Both the position numbers and the translations under genes were made by a program. A model generated the notes under the pieces. That model was given only the letters and a program-made list of their open reading frames with translations, was not told the origin of the DNA and ran no database searches. From Fictibacillus arsenicus (GTDB lineage: Bacteria; Bacillota; Bacilli; Bacillales; Fictibacillaceae), in assembly GCF_001642935.1 (NCBI RefSeq), contig NZ_CP016761.1, positions 2,666,001-2,730,000 of the forward strand: a stretch of 64,000 bases of DNA, written 5' to 3'. Positions within the stretch are counted from its first letter, which is position 1. Each line of letters opens with the position of its first letter. Shown here piece by piece: positions 9,368 to 19,537 of this stretch.

Positions 9368-10275
9368 AGGGCCACCTTCCTTCTGTTTTCATCAAACCAT
9401 TCAGTAACCGTTTTAAGGAAAGTCCGGTTTACATCCCAAATGGCTTCGTACATGTTCATGCCTTCAACCATCTTTTCTAAATTGGTGTTGTCTAATCGAT
9501 TCAGACAATCAGTTAGTTCCCATGGTGTTGTAATTTCGGCTAACAATAGCAACCCATGATCACCTTGTAATGGGAAGATACGATCAATTTCAGTCAGAAG
9601 CATTTTTAATGACAAAGGTGAATTGTGTTCCAGCCATTCGAATAAGAAATTTCGTATCGGCTTGTAACTTTGTACCGGTTTAGAATCACCACCTTGGTAA
9701 AATAAAAAGTGAAAGATTCTTTTTCCATTCGCAATTCTTATTTCTTTTTCCAAGATTGGAACTTCGGTGTTTTGAACTTTTTTATTAAGCGCCTCAGCGA
9801 ATAGAAGTCTCTTGTTTGCTTCAGCTATACTTGTATTTAAAATTTGGAAACTTCCATCAGTGTATTTTTGAGCTAATTCCAAACAATGGCTAAAATCAAA
9901 TACAGGGTGTTCAACAGATTGATCATTTTTATAGTTTCCTTGTACAGAAACCTTTAACAACTGACCAATAAATTGTCCCCACCGCTCTACTTCTTCGCAG
10001 CCAAACAGAGTATCAGCATAGTCATGAAGGGTAATCCAGTGCTTGCCGTCAAATACCGCTGCGTCTCCATCTCTTGTTCGAATCATTCTGTCAGGTACGG
10101 CGCCAGAGCCTTTTGAAGACTCATCGCGCCATCTGACATGCCATTTTAACATCTCTTCATCTTTCCAATACCTTAATCGTTTCTCTCCAAAATCGGTCAT
10201 GATAATATGAGGCTCCTGCTTCCATCTCACCCCATATAAATCATATTCATTTTCTAAGAGGTTAATGAGCCCCAT
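9364..10275 (-). CDS. Divergent kinase-like protein of the spore coat operon
   Basis: A 303-residue soluble protein between spoVID and ysxE, with no signal peptide or membrane helix. The N-terminal half (PHIIMTDFGEKRLRYWKDE, then RTRDGDAAVFDGKHWITLHDY and GRWGQFIGQLL-like text at about 115) follows the pattern of CotS-family N-lobes: a lysine-containing strand, a helix, a hinge. I could not find the catalytic loop, so it looks like a degenerate relative. The 4 bp overlap with ysxE and 14 bp gap to spoVID imply one sporulation operon. Function not known; a coat or morphogenetic role is inferred from position only. Confidence 0.7.
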   Translation of the reverse strand: MGLINLLENEYDLYGVRWKQEPHIIMTDFGEKRLRYWKDEEMLKWHVRWRDESSKGSGAVPDRMIRTRDGDAAVFDGKHWITLHDYADTLFGCEEVERWGQFIGQLLKVSVQGNYKNDQSVEHPVFDFSHCLELAQKYTDGSFQILNTSIAEANKRLLFAEALNKKVQNTEVPILEKEIRIANGKRIFHFLFYQGGDSKPVQSYKPIRNFLFEWLEHNSPLSLKMLLTEIDRIFPLQGDHGLLLLAEITTPWELTDCLNRLDNTNLEKMVEGMNMYEAIWDVNRTFLKTVTEWFDENRRKVAL

Positions 10276-10289
10276 GGCAGCACCTCATT

Positions 10290-11753
10290 TTAGCGTGAAC
10301 TTACAGGAATATAGATAATTTGCCCTTCAGATACTTCACCCTGCTGCAATTGATTCATGCGCATCAGCGTATTTAAGGAGATATCATATCTTTCACAGAT
10401 GTGTTCTAAAGAATCTCCGCGCTGAAGAATATACATTCTCATTTTTGAGAAGCGGTCTTCTTTTCCTGAAAGCATCTTCGTTAAATACAAGGCATTTTCA
10501 TCCTTGGGTTCCTCTTCCCGCTCTGCTTGCTGTTCTTCTTGTTCTTCATAGCTGCTGGCTTCTGCTTCATATTCATAAGATTGGTCTTGTTCTTCTGTAT
10601 GCTGATAGCTTTGATCATCGTATTCTTGTTCATCATGATACGCTTGTTCTCCATACTCTCCTGCATCATATGGACGGTCTCCGTAATTTTGCGCCTGGTA
10701 ATCCTGATAATTGTTTTCTTGCGCCGAGTAAGATTGCTGCTGATACGGATTATATTCATATGGTCTTTCTGGTTGTTGATAGGATTGCTGATTCTGATAA
10801 GCGTTCTGCTGATAGTTATAGGCATCTTGAGCCTGATAATTCTGCTCTGCATACGGCTGATCGTAACTCGCGTATTCCTGCTCTTCTGAATGGCTCTCAT
10901 TAAATTTGAGCTCTTCTTGAGCGTCTTCATATTCCGGAAGGTAATGTTCCTCAGTTTCTGGTTCTTCTGTTTCTTCCTCATTATTCGAATTCCTCATATC
11001 CTCATCAGAGAAAGCAATTGACTTTAATGAATCAAAGGTCGCATCCATCGTTGTATCATCAATCTCTTCAAAATGAGGTTTGAACTCGTAAGCTGTTTTC
11101 TTCTCAGATTTAACTTCAGAAGCTTCCTCTCTAAAACTTGCTTGAAATTCATTTTGTTGCGGCTGAGAAGGTACGCCTCCGCTTTGGCGAGCTTCAAATT
11201 GGAAAGGAGTAAATATCTCTGACTTCTCATCATTCTGATCAGAACGTTCCTCGACAGCTGAGCGTACTATTTCTTTCGGCAGTTCAAAGGCCTGACTTTC
11301 CTGGCGCTGTTTTTCATCCTTTATTCCATAAATACAGATGGATGCTGAAAGTTCAAAGCAAGTCGAGTTAGGAAGTTCATATTCAAAAGACTCTACTTCA
11401 ACCTTCACCTGGTTTGAATCTTCAACACGGTAGGACGGAATCGTAATGTCAACAGGAAAGCGATGGACCAGATCTGTAACTCCATCTTCTGCAACATTCA
11501 ACTGGGTGAGTGAACGATATGAGACACCTTCAGATAAAGGGTTCCCTTCTAAATTTTGCCCATCTTGATCACCCTGTTTTTCTGCACGGTATTTACCGTT
11601 TAAAATAAGAGCTCCCTTGATATAAACCTGTCCGGCTTCCTCACTGATGTTTATTTCAGGAACAAGTGACATCGACAAAACTTCAGCTACTTCCTGTCCT
11701 TTCTTTAGCCAAACAGACTCCTCAATGGAGAAACGCAGCTTCGATTGACTCAT
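10290..11753 (-). CDS. spoVID: SpoVID, spore coat encasement protein with C-terminal LysM
   Basis: SpoVID drives encasement of the forespore by coat proteins. The 487-residue protein has the conserved N-terminal domain (about 1-160, starting LRFSIEESVWLKKGQEVAEV). Then come an acidic linker and a strikingly Tyr/Gln/Glu-rich disordered stretch (about residues 300-420). A LysM domain ends the protein (ILQRGDSLEHICERYDISL..GQIIYIPVS, about 440-485). The start follows a GGAGGAG site. A sigma-E type promoter lies at 11795-11823. The middle region is compositionally biased, which makes antisense frames look open. Confidence 0.93.
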   Translation of the reverse strand: MSQSKLRFSIEESVWLKKGQEVAEVLSMSLVPEINISEEAGQVYIKGALILNGKYRAEKQGDQDGQNLEGNPLSEGVSYRSLTQLNVAEDGVTDLVHRFPVDITIPSYRVEDSNQVKVEVESFEYELPNSTCFELSASICIYGIKDEKQRQESQAFELPKEIVRSAVEERSDQNDEKSEIFTPFQFEARQSGGVPSQPQQNEFQASFREEASEVKSEKKTAYEFKPHFEEIDDTTMDATFDSLKSIAFSDEDMRNSNNEEETEEPETEEHYLPEYEDAQEELKFNESHSEEQEYASYDQPYAEQNYQAQDAYNYQQNAYQNQQSYQQPERPYEYNPYQQQSYSAQENNYQDYQAQNYGDRPYDAGEYGEQAYHDEQEYDDQSYQHTEEQDQSYEYEAEASSYEEQEEQQAEREEEPKDENALYLTKMLSGKEDRFSKMRMYILQRGDSLEHICERYDISLNTLMRMNQLQQGEVSEGQIIYIPVSSR

Positions 11754-11794
11754 GCCCTTCTCCTCCTTTCAATTGCATATAGTTATACAATATA

Positions 11795-11823
11795 GGTGTA
11801 TGAGAGAACAGGACGAAATATGA
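11795..11823 (-). promoter_or_regulatory. Probable sigma-E promoter of spoVID
   Basis: Minus strand TCATATT (11823-11817), 14 bp spacer, CATACACC (11802-11795). This fits the sigma-E consensus at both boxes apart from the final T. spoVID is sigma-E dependent in B. subtilis. Confidence 0.7.
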
Positions 11824-11837
11824 TTCCGAGTTCAATC

Positions 11838-11882
11838 GGCAAAAATAAAAATAGCGCCCGTTTTGATAAACGGACGCTATTT
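11838..11882 (-). terminator. Terminator of the hem operon
   Basis: Minus strand AGCGTCCGTTT and AAACGGGCGCT pair around ATCA, followed by ATTTTTATTTTT. It lies beyond repeat copy 3, downstream of hemL. Confidence 0.8.
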
Positions 11883-11884
11883 CG

Positions 11885-12167
11885 CATAAATTGTAGCTCT
11901 TGAAAGTAGTTGATTTCCGCTACGTTGCTCGCTTTCCACGGGGCGTGCGGTGAGCCTCCTGCCGCTTTGCGCCATTAGGATTCTCCACCTGACCGTTTTC
12001 ATGGAAGTATCCTTGCTCCTGCGTCTACAGTTAAATACTACCGATGTGAGATTCCTCGTCGCATGCCTAGCGAGAAGCTTCTTATGTGGTAGGCACGCAC
12101 CTTGCGCTCCTATCAACTTGCAATTGATGAGTACAGAAACAAACAAAAGCAACAATCTTTTAGAAAA
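11885..12167 (-). repeat. Palindromic repeat element copy 3 (module B)
   Basis: Minus orientation. GTTGATTTCCGCTACGTTG begins at 11910; GCGTGCGGTGAGCC follows. Module B is present in reverse (GTCGCATGCCTAGCGAGAAG, about 12058-12077, and GCTCCTGCGTCTAC). The right arm AGCAACAATCTTTTAGAAAA plus CAGCC ends at 12167. It sits between the hemL stop and the hem terminator, so it is transcribed as part of the hem mRNA. Confidence 0.88.
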
Positions 12168-12171
12168 CAGC

Positions 12172-13458
12172 CTATTTCAATAATGAAAAAGCTTTTCTGA
12201 ATGCATCAACTGTTTTGTTAATATCATCTTCAGTATGTGCAGTTGATAAGAATAATCCCTCAAATTGTGAAGGTGGAAGAGAAACCCCTTCATGCAGCAT
12301 CGTGCGGAAACAAGAATTAAAATGATCTAAGTTTGATAACTTAGCTGTTTCATAATTAATTACATCTTGATTAGTAAAGAAGAAACCAATCATGCTTCCT
12401 GCACGGTTGATCGTATGGTCGATCCCGTAATGTTCTGCTGCTTCAGATATTCCGGAAGCAAGCTGATCACCAAGCTTTTTAAAATAATCGTAACTTTCTT
12501 TTGTTAGCTGAGATAGAGTAGCATAACCTGCAGCCATTGCTAATGGATTGCCAGACAATGTTCCTGCCTGATAAATAGGTCCGCTAGGTGCGATTTGCTG
12601 CATGATTTCACGCTTACCTCCATAAGCACCGACGGGAAGACCCCCGCCGATTACTTTCCCTAAACATGTAAGGTCAGGTGTGACACCGAAATACCCTTGA
12701 GCGCATTCATAATCCACACGGAATCCTGTCATAACTTCATCAAAGATTAATAGAGAGCCATGTTGTTCCGTCATTTTACGGATTCCCTCAAGGAACCCTT
12801 TTTGAGGTGGTACTACACCCATGTTCCCAGCCACTGGCTCAACGATTACACAGGCAATATCTTCTCCGAATTGATCGAATGCAACTTGGAGACTTTCAAG
12901 ATCATTGTACGGAACCGTGATCGTATTTTGCGCTATCCCTTCAGGTACACCTGGAGAATCTGGCAGGCCAAGAGTCGCGACCCCTGACCCTGCTTTGATC
13001 AGCAATGAGTCGCCATGACCATGGTAACAGCCCTCGAATTTTACTATCTTGCTTCTCCCTGTATATCCGCGCGCAAGACGAAGCGCGCTCATCGTTGCCT
13101 CTGTTCCGGAGTTGACCATACGAACCACTTCTATAGAGGGAACACGGTCAATTACAAGTTTCGCCAGTTTCGTTTCCATCTCGTTAGGAGCTCCAAAACT
13201 AGTTCCACGTTCAGCAGTCTCTTTAAGAGCTTTTACCACTGCTTCATCTGCATGGCCTAAAATTAATGGACCCCATGATAAAACATAATCAATATATTCA
13301 TTTCCATCGATATCATAAATTTTAGATCCTTTGCCGCGCTCCATAAATACAGGATCCATATTCACTGATTTAAAAGCACGTACAGGACTGTTTACGCCGC
13401 CAGGCATATATTCCTTCGCTTCTTTGAAAGCCGCGATTGATTTTTCAAAGTTTCTCAT
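12172..13458 (-). CDS. hemL: Glutamate-1-semialdehyde 2,1-aminomutase
   Basis: PLP enzyme converting glutamate-1-semialdehyde to 5-aminolevulinate, the last step of the C5 route. 428 residues. PLP motifs are seen: [29 protein letters not shown] and the lysine block [19 protein letters not shown] longer frame begins at 13476, but its first codons are the GGGGGAGGG ribosome site; the ATG at 13458 (MRNFEKS) is properly spaced. Last gene of hemA-X-C-D-B-L. Repeat copy 3 follows its stop codon. Confidence 0.96.
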   Translation of the reverse strand: MRNFEKSIAAFKEAKEYMPGGVNSPVRAFKSVNMDPVFMERGKGSKIYDIDGNEYIDYVLSWGPLILGHADEAVVKALKETAERGTSFGAPNEMETKLAKLVIDRVPSIEVVRMVNSGTEATMSALRLARGYTGRSKIVKFEGCYHGHGDSLLIKAGSGVATLGLPDSPGVPEGIAQNTITVPYNDLESLQVAFDQFGEDIACVIVEPVAGNMGVVPPQKGFLEGIRKMTEQHGSLLIFDEVMTGFRVDYECAQGYFGVTPDLTCLGKVIGGGLPVGAYGGKREIMQQIAPSGPIYQAGTLSGNPLAMAAGYATLSQLTKESYDYFKKLGDQLASGISEAAEHYGIDHTINRAGSMIGFFFTNQDVINYETAKLSNLDHFNSCFRTMLHEGVSLPPSQFEGLFLSTAHTEDDINKTVDAFRKAFSLLK

Positions 13459-13476
13459 ACTGAAACCCTCCCCCAT

Positions 13477-14451
13477 TTATTGGTTCTCTTTCAGCCATCT
13501 TGCCGCATCTTTAGCAAAGTATGTGATGATGAGATCTGCTCCAGCTCTTTTCATAGAAATTAATTTTTCAAGGACGATACTTTTTTCATCTACCCAGCCA
13601 TTTAAGGCTGCTGCTTTAATCATGGAATATTCTCCGCTCACATTATAAGCAACGAGCGGAAGAGGATATCTATCCTTTAATTCCCGAAGAATGTCCAGAT
13701 AAGAAAGTGCTGGTTTAACCATTAAGAAGTCTGCTCCTTCAGCAATATCTGACTCTGCTTCGCGAAGAGCTTCCAGGCGGTTTGCCGGGTCCATCTGATA
13801 GGTTTTTCTATCACCAAACTGCGGTGTGCTGTGTGCAGCATCACGAAACGGACCGTAAAAGGATGAAGCATACTTAACAGCATAAGACATAATCGGAATT
13901 TCGGTATAACCCGCTTCATCCAATCCTTGTCTTATCGCAGCAACAAAACCGTCCATCATATTAGAAGGTGCTATAATATCAGCTCCTGCTTCTGCTTGAG
14001 AAACTGCTGTTTTTGCCAAAAGTTCAAGCGTTTCGTCGTTACGTACATAGCCGTTCTCAATAACACCGCAATGGCCATGATCTGTAAACTGACAAAGACA
14101 AGTATCTGCGATTACAGTTAGAGAGGGTGCGATCTCTTTAATTTGACGAATGGCTTTTTGTACGATTCCGTTATGGTCATAGGCAGAACTTCCGCATTCA
14201 TCTTTCTCACCAGGTACACCGAAAACAATAATAGACTGAATACCTAAGCTTTCAACCTCTTTAATTTCTTCCTCCAATAAATCGAGTGAAATATGATAAA
14301 CGCCTGGCATTGAAGGAACTTCTTTTTTAACATTCTCACCTTCCACAAAAAATAATGGATAAATGAAATCAGATACATGAAGATGTGTTTCTCGTACAAG
14401 TGAACGCATTGAGGCAGTTCTTCTTAAACGGCGGTGACGCTGGAAATTCAT
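13477..14451 (-). CDS. hemB: Delta-aminolevulinic acid dehydratase (porphobilinogen synthase)
   Basis: Condenses two 5-aminolevulinates to porphobilinogen. 324 residues, as in B. subtilis. Visible are the zinc-binding cysteine cluster ([15 protein letters not shown]), the Schiff-base lysine blocks ([16 protein letters not shown] and [11 protein letters not shown]) and YNVSGEYSM. The start at 14451 follows AAGGAGG; it is one base after the hemD stop, suggesting coupling. The cysteine cluster predicts a zinc enzyme. Confidence 0.97.
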   Translation of the reverse strand: MNFQRHRRLRRTASMRSLVRETHLHVSDFIYPLFFVEGENVKKEVPSMPGVYHISLDLLEEEIKEVESLGIQSIIVFGVPGEKDECGSSAYDHNGIVQKAIRQIKEIAPSLTVIADTCLCQFTDHGHCGVIENGYVRNDETLELLAKTAVSQAEAGADIIAPSNMMDGFVAAIRQGLDEAGYTEIPIMSYAVKYASSFYGPFRDAAHSTPQFGDRKTYQMDPANRLEALREAESDIAEGADFLMVKPALSYLDILRELKDRYPLPLVAYNVSGEYSMIKAAALNGWVDEKSIVLEKLISMKRAGADLIITYFAKDAARWLKENQ

Positions 14452-14452
14452 A

Positions 14453-15214
14453 TTAGCTTCCTCCTTGAAAATAAATTGCAGCAAGTTTCACCATGTCCTC
14501 AGCTGTATATCTTTCTGGCATAAAAACATGTTGGAACCCTTTCTCGACCGCTGCTTTTTTTGTAGTCGGCCCAATACAAAAAGCAGGCGTTTTCAAAATC
14601 CTGCTGATTTGTTTCTTTTCATAATACGCAGTCATAAATGAGACAGCAGAAGGACTTAAGAAAAAGCAGCAATCTGCTTTTAAGGCTAAACCCCAGTCAA
14701 GGTCCTCGGCTGGTTTTGTCTCGTAGACTACTAGTTCTTCCACATCTGCTTTATCTTTTAGTTGATCTTTAATGTAAGAAGGAGCGAGATTTCCCTTTGG
14801 AAAAAGTACTTTCTCTCCATCTTTAACTTCTTTTTTTAATAGTTCAGCAAGTGCTTCAGCATCATAACGTTTCGGAACAAGGATTGAATGGATTCCCCGC
14901 TCCTGCATCGCTTGAGCAGTTTTCTCTCCAACTGCAGCAAATTTATGCTGGTCAAACGACAATTCCTTATCTTTGATTATCCGAAAAAAATGATCAACAC
15001 CATTCTTGCTGGTGAAAATAATCCACTTATAGCTGGATAAGTGCTGTATCGAATACTCATCTAATGGTTTGTCCGTTCCTGTTATTGTCACAACCGGAAA
15101 AGGGAGCGGGATACCCCCTTCATCTTTGATTAGTGATAACAATGAATCAGCGTGTTCTATAGGTCGGGTAACAAGTACAGTTTTACCTGCTAATGGACCT
15201 TCTGGTGTCTTCAT
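14453..15214 (-). CDS. hemD: Uroporphyrinogen-III synthase
   Basis: Closes and inverts ring D of hydroxymethylbilane to give uroporphyrinogen III. 253 residues. It begins [20 protein letters not shown] and carries [14 protein letters not shown] and [11 protein letters not shown], the sparse conserved blocks of this weakly conserved family. The ATG overlaps the hemC stop by one base (TAATG). Position between hemC and hemB supports the call. Confidence 0.93.
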   Translation of the reverse strand: MKTPEGPLAGKTVLVTRPIEHADSLLSLIKDEGGIPLPFPVVTITGTDKPLDEYSIQHLSSYKWIIFTSKNGVDHFFRIIKDKELSFDQHKFAAVGEKTAQAMQERGIHSILVPKRYDAEALAELLKKEVKDGEKVLFPKGNLAPSYIKDQLKDKADVEELVVYETKPAEDLDWGLALKADCCFFLSPSAVSFMTAYYEKKQISRILKTPAFCIGPTTKKAAVEKGFQHVFMPERYTAEDMVKLAAIYFQGGS

Positions 15215-16143
15215 TAAATGTCCAGGTCCTTTTTCACATCATCAAGAATCTTTTTTGCACCGATTTCTTTTAATTCCTGAGCGAGTTCAACCCCTACCTG
15301 ATGAGGGTCTTTTCCTGTTTTCATTTCTTTTAATACTTTTTTTCCAGACGGGTCTGCAACTAGTCCTGTTAATGTTACTTCATCATTCGTTAAAGTTGCA
15401 TATGCAGCGATAGGTACTTGGCAGCCGCCTTCTAAAGTATCCAAGAAGGCACGCTCCGCCTGAACCGTCTGAAACGTATACGAGTCATTTAAAGTGGCTA
15501 ATAACTCTTTTACTTCATCGTCCTCACTTCTGCATTCAATCGCCAGCGAACCTTGTCCTACTGCAGGTAAACAAAGATCTGTATCCAAAAATTCCGTTAC
15601 AACATCCTTAGACCAGCCCATTCTCTCTAACCCAGCTGCAGCGAGAATAATAGCATCAAATTCACCGGATTTCAGCTTTTCCAATCGTGTATCAATATTT
15701 CCTCGAATGGACTTAATCGATAAATCAGGGCGGGTATGTAAAAGCTGTGCCGCTCTTCTTAAAGAACTTGTTCCAACAACAGCACCCTCTGGCAATTCAC
15801 GTAAAGAAGAGTATTTTTCAGAAATAAGAGCATCTCGCGGATCCACACGTTTAGGCGTACATGCGATCTCAAGACCTTCTGGCAGAGCTGCAGGCATATC
15901 CTTCATACTATGAACAGCTATATCAATCTCTTTATCTAACATAGCCTGCTCAATTTCTTTAACAAAAAGACCTTTTCCGCCTACTTTAGATAAGGTAACG
16001 TTTAAGATGACATCACCTTTTGTTACAATCTCTTTCACTTCAAAATCAAAAGGAAGACCTTTTTTCTTTAACTGGTCGATTACCCAGTTCGTCTGAGTAA
16101 GAGCCAGTTTGCTTCTCCTTGAACCTACTATTATTTTTCTCAT
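15214..16143 (-). CDS. hemC: Hydroxymethylbilane synthase (porphobilinogen deaminase)
   Basis: Links four porphobilinogens into hydroxymethylbilane. 309 residues. Substrate- and cofactor-binding motifs [38 protein letters not shown] and [11 protein letters not shown] are intact. The dipyrromethane-bearing cysteine lies in [13 protein letters not shown]. Start at 16143. Confidence 0.97.
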   Translation of the reverse strand: MRKIIVGSRRSKLALTQTNWVIDQLKKKGLPFDFEVKEIVTKGDVILNVTLSKVGGKGLFVKEIEQAMLDKEIDIAVHSMKDMPAALPEGLEIACTPKRVDPRDALISEKYSSLRELPEGAVVGTSSLRRAAQLLHTRPDLSIKSIRGNIDTRLEKLKSGEFDAIILAAAGLERMGWSKDVVTEFLDTDLCLPAVGQGSLAIECRSEDDEVKELLATLNDSYTFQTVQAERAFLDTLEGGCQVPIAAYATLTNDEVTLTGLVADPSGKKVLKEMKTGKDPHQVGVELAQELKEIGAKKILDDVKKDLDI

Positions 16144-16163
16144 TTTATAAAACTCCTATCTCG

Positions 16164-16982
16164 TTACTTATACCAAAGATGAAACTCAGTAAATGTAGAT
16201 GCTAAAAAGTAATTTATAAGGACTACAAGAAATGCTGCTGTGTTCCAGAGAGCAAGGGTTTTGCCTTGAACACCTCTGGCTACTTTTTGGTATAAGTAAG
16301 TGCTGTAAACCAAAAGTACGATAAACGATGAGATGACTTTCACATCGAGAAGTGTAAAGTTATTTATCTTCCAGAATGCCCATATCACACCTAATATTAA
16401 ACTAAGCAGCAGGAGCGGGACACCCACTGTATTTAAACGGAACGAAAGCTTTTCAAGATAAGAAAGACTTCCGAAACGCTGCAGCCTTTTGCTCCACTTT
16501 TTCTTTTTAAGCATTCCGTGCTGAATTAAATACATAAAAGAAAAAATAAAAGATAATGAGAAAGCCCCATAAGATATAAAAGCCATCGTAATGTGAATGA
16601 TTAATAGTTCTGAAATGAGCTGTTTTTCTATAACTGCACTTGCTTGCCCGGTTGGTGCAAATAAATGTATAGATACAAGCAAAAACCCAAGTACGTTTGT
16701 AAAGAATACGAGGAAATCCACTCTGAAAAATTTACTCATTACAACAGAAAAAGTAACGAGGATCCAAGCATAAAAAAACAGGCCTTCTGACGGTGTTAAG
16801 ATTGGAAACCGCTGATCTTCCAGCATCCGTAACACAAAGAAGACCGTTTGCAGCACCCAGACAATAGAAAGCAACCAGAAAGCAAACTGATTCGCTTTCC
16901 GGTTGTTTTGAAGAAAATCTATAAAATAGCCCGTGATGCTTAGTGCATATAAGACAATTGTAAGATCATATATCCAATTCAT
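16164..16982 (-). CDS. hemX: HemX, CcsA-like membrane protein
   Basis: Polytopic membrane protein of 272 residues with about eight hydrophobic helices; B. subtilis HemX is about 276. It belongs to the cytochrome-c assembly (CcsA/HemX) family. In B. subtilis HemX lowers the level of HemA protein. The frame stays open upstream to 17174, overlapping hemA, but residues there are uncharacteristic and the ATG at 16982 (MNWIYDLTIVLYALS) starts the first helix. Lies between hemA and hemC. Confidence 0.92.
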   Translation of the reverse strand: MNWIYDLTIVLYALSITGYFIDFLQNNRKANQFAFWLLSIVWVLQTVFFVLRMLEDQRFPILTPSEGLFFYAWILVTFSVVMSKFFRVDFLVFFTNVLGFLLVSIHLFAPTGQASAVIEKQLISELLIIHITMAFISYGAFSLSFIFSFMYLIQHGMLKKKKWSKRLQRFGSLSYLEKLSFRLNTVGVPLLLLSLILGVIWAFWKINNFTLLDVKVISSFIVLLVYSTYLYQKVARGVQGKTLALWNTAAFLVVLINYFLASTFTEFHLWYK

Positions 16983-17019
16983 TTTGCTCACACTCCATGA
17001 GCCCGAGGGAAACAATAAA

Positions 17020-18387
17020 TTATGTTCTTGCCGTAAAAGGATTGACAGCCTCATCAGATAATGATGCTTTGTCTTCTCTGTTTCCAGCAAAACCTGTTTC
17101 CAACTGCTTTTGTTTATCCAAATAGTCTTCCAATGCAAAAATCTCTGTAAATAACTGCAGCTGCTCTTCTGCATCAGCTTGTCCTGCTATTTCTTTAGCT
17201 CTCGTAACAGGATCACGCAAAAGCTGATTTACAATGCTCTTTGTATGTTTGCTTAAGATCTTTTTCTCTCGATCCGTTAAATCAGGCAATTTGCGTTTTA
17301 TACTCTGCATCGTTTCTGCTTGAATGTTCAATGCTTTTTCACGAAGTGCAGAAATTAAAGGTACTACACCAAGCATTGAGATCCAGGATTGGAAATCAAC
17401 GATTTCTGATTCAATGAGAATCTCAATCTTTTCCGCTTCTTTTTTGCGCTCTGCCAAGTTTGATTCAACGATTCCTTCTAAATCATCAATATCATATAAG
17501 AAAACGCTGTCCAAATCATGCAATGCAGGATCTAAATCCCTCGGAACTGCAATATCCACCATAAAAAGCGGAAGCCCTTTCCGTTTCTTAATTGCAGGTG
17601 CAGCCATTTCTTTTGTGATGACAAAATCACTTGCTCCTGTGGACGAAATAACAATATCGGCTCTAACAAGTAATTTCTCTAAATCGTTAAAAGGGTGAGC
17701 GACGCCATGAAACTTTTCTGCTACTTCTTTTGCTTTTTCGAATGTACGGTTAATTACCAGCACTTCATTGCCGCCGCTGGCATGAAGGTGTTTAGCTGTT
17801 AACTCGCCCATTTTCCCTGCCCCAACGATTAGAATAGTCTTATTCTGCAGTCCGCCAAAGATTTTCTTTGCAAGTTCAACAGCCGCGTAGCTGACAGAAA
17901 CTGCGTTTTCGCCAATATCAGTTTCGGAATGGCACTTTTTCGCAAATGTAATTGCCTGCTTCATTAATTTATTAAAGATGGTTCCTGTAGCTGATAGCTT
18001 TTGTGATTCAAGAAAGCTGTCTTTTACCTGGCCAAGAATTTGAGTCTCTCCAATTACCATTGAATCCAATCCAGCTGATACACGGAATAAATGCTCCACA
18101 GCTGCTTCTCCGTCTCTTATGCTTAAAAAAGGAGAAAGTTCTTCTTTGTCAATGTTAAACCAATCTGCTAAAAACGATTTGATGTAGTATCTTCCTGTAT
18201 GAAGCTGATCGGCAACCGCATAAATTTCAGTACGGTTACATGTAGAAACGATTACACATTCAAGTATACTTTTTTGTTTGCGGAGTAAAGAGATCGCATC
18301 CTGTATTTCAGCGGGCTGAAACGCAACTTTTTCTCGGATTTCCACGGGAGCCGTTTTGTAATTAAGTCCTACCACTAAGATATGCAT
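17020..18387 (-). CDS. hemA: Glutamyl-tRNA reductase
   Basis: NADPH-dependent reduction of glutamyl-tRNA to glutamate-1-semialdehyde, the committed step of heme synthesis. 455 residues. Seen are the catalytic cysteine in [14 protein letters not shown] (about residue 50), the NADPH fold [14 protein letters not shown] (about 190) and a C-terminal dimerisation helix region. The start at 18387 follows AAAGGAGGTGAGC. First gene of the hem operon. Confidence 0.97.
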   Translation of the reverse strand: MHILVVGLNYKTAPVEIREKVAFQPAEIQDAISLLRKQKSILECVIVSTCNRTEIYAVADQLHTGRYYIKSFLADWFNIDKEELSPFLSIRDGEAAVEHLFRVSAGLDSMVIGETQILGQVKDSFLESQKLSATGTIFNKLMKQAITFAKKCHSETDIGENAVSVSYAAVELAKKIFGGLQNKTILIVGAGKMGELTAKHLHASGGNEVLVINRTFEKAKEVAEKFHGVAHPFNDLEKLLVRADIVISSTGASDFVITKEMAAPAIKKRKGLPLFMVDIAVPRDLDPALHDLDSVFLYDIDDLEGIVESNLAERKKEAEKIEILIESEIVDFQSWISMLGVVPLISALREKALNIQAETMQSIKRKLPDLTDREKKILSKHTKSIVNQLLRDPVTRAKEIAGQADAEEQLQLFTEIFALEDYLDKQKQLETGFAGNREDKASLSDEAVNPFTART

Positions 18388-18618
18388 GCGCTCACCTCCT
18401 TTTTATGTATGTTTTCTGTGTTCATTATACCATGGACAAAAATACAAATTGCCGGTATATTGTGAACAGAATTTAAACGTTTATGCTATGATAGGGTTAA
18501 TAATTTTATGGTATGTAACTGTCTTATGATTTCCTGAACTTCTAAAACTTAACACCATTATTTAAAATAACAAATTTCGACCAAATTAGCAAAGGTTATA
18601 CGCAATATTGGAGGACTT

Positions 18619-19095
18619 ATGAAACAACAAAGCAAATTCAGCGGATTTATTTTAATTGGAATTGGTTTATTCTTTTTCGCAATTCAAATGAACATTGAAG
18701 TGATTCAGCCTTATCTGACATGGCCAACATTGATTCTAATTATTGGACTGGCACTCCTTATGCAAGCAGGTTCAGGAAAAGATTCAGCAAGTCTGTTTTC
18801 AGGTGTTTTCCTTACTGGACTCGGCATACATTTTCATGCTGTTTCAAAGCTTCCTTCCTGGCCGGAGCCGCTGCAAATGATAACTCTGCTTACAGGGATA
18901 GCATTCTTAATACAGTATAAAAAGGCGAAAGACGGCCTTATACCCGGACTATTAATAACTAGTTTGTCACTTTGGCTTATCTTTTTTAACCATAATACCC
19001 CTTCTGTAGAAAATATATTTGCAAAAGCAGAAAGTTTCTGGCCGATCATCTTGATGGTATTAGGTGCCTATTTCATATTTTTCAAGAAAAAATAA
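18619..19095 (+). CDS. Small polytopic membrane protein, unknown
   Basis: 158 residues on the plus strand, divergent from hemA and convergent with engB. Five to six hydrophobic helices (FILIGIGLFFFAIQMN, TLILIIGLALLMQA, MITLLTGIAFLIQ, GLLITSLSLWLIFF, FWPIILMVLGAYFIFF) and a lysine-rich tail. The pattern of paired helices with LGxxLL-type text resembles LiaI/DUF5668-like proteins. Position corresponds to B. subtilis ysxD, but homology was not tested. The start follows TTGGAGGACTT. It has its own terminator. Confidence 0.8.
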   Translation: MKQQSKFSGFILIGIGLFFFAIQMNIEVIQPYLTWPTLILIIGLALLMQAGSGKDSASLFSGVFLTGLGIHFHAVSKLPSWPEPLQMITLLTGIAFLIQYKKAKDGLIPGLLITSLSLWLIFFNHNTPSVENIFAKAESFWPIILMVLGAYFIFFKKK

Positions 19096-19131
19096 AAGCA
19101 GTGTTCGATTTTGAACACTGCTTTTTTTCTT
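19096..19131 (+). terminator. Terminator of the small membrane gene
   Basis: AAAAGCAGTGTTC and GAACACTGCTTTT pair around GATTTT; a T-run follows. Repeat copy 4 begins right after it. Confidence 0.88.
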
Positions 19132-19132
19132 G

Positions 19133-19366
19133 GGCTCTTTTCTAAAGATTGTCTTCGCATACATTGTTGCTTTTGAAAGTAGTTGACCTGCGCTCCAGGC
19201 TGCTCGCTTTCCACGGGGCGTGCGGTGAGCCTCCTGCCGCTTTGCGCCATTAGGAGTCTCCACCTGACCGCTCGTCCCGTAGGAGTCTCGCCACCTTGCG
19301 CTCCAATCAACGTGCAAATGATGAGAATAGAAAAAGCCAAAAGCAACAATCCTTTAGAAAAGAGCC
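19133..19366 (-). repeat. Palindromic repeat element copy 4
   Basis: Minus orientation; basic type. GTTGACCTGCGCTCCAGG at 19183, GGGGCGTGCGGTGAGCC, then CTTGCGCTCCAATCAAC. The right arm AGCAACAATCCTTTAGAAAA ends at 19366. It shares its right arm border with copy 5. Confidence 0.88.
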
Positions 19367-19535
19367 TTTCTAAAAGATTGTTGCTACTTAGAGATTCTCG
19401 CAAAATTCTTCGATGAAAAGTTAATTGGAGTGGAAGGGCTGCAGGACGAACGGGCTCACCGCACACCCTGCGGACAGCGAGTCCTGCAACGGAAATTAAC
19501 CACTTCCAAGAGCAACAAAGCGTTCGAAATAAGCC
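19364..19535 (+). repeat. Palindromic repeat element copy 5 (short)
   Basis: Plus orientation, shortened inside: GTTAATTGGAGTGGAAGGGC (19419) runs soon into GGGCTCACCGCACACCCTGC and GGAAATTAACCACTTCCAAG. It ends with AGCAACAAAGCGTTCGAAAT at the engB stop. With copy 4 it forms an inverted pair of whole elements. Confidence 0.8.
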
Positions 19536-19537
19536 TC

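Noticed and set aside
10445-10903. Long plus-strand frames opposite spoVID
   Set aside because: Shadows of the Tyr/Gln/Glu-biased codons; no start signal; spoVID is clearly the real gene.
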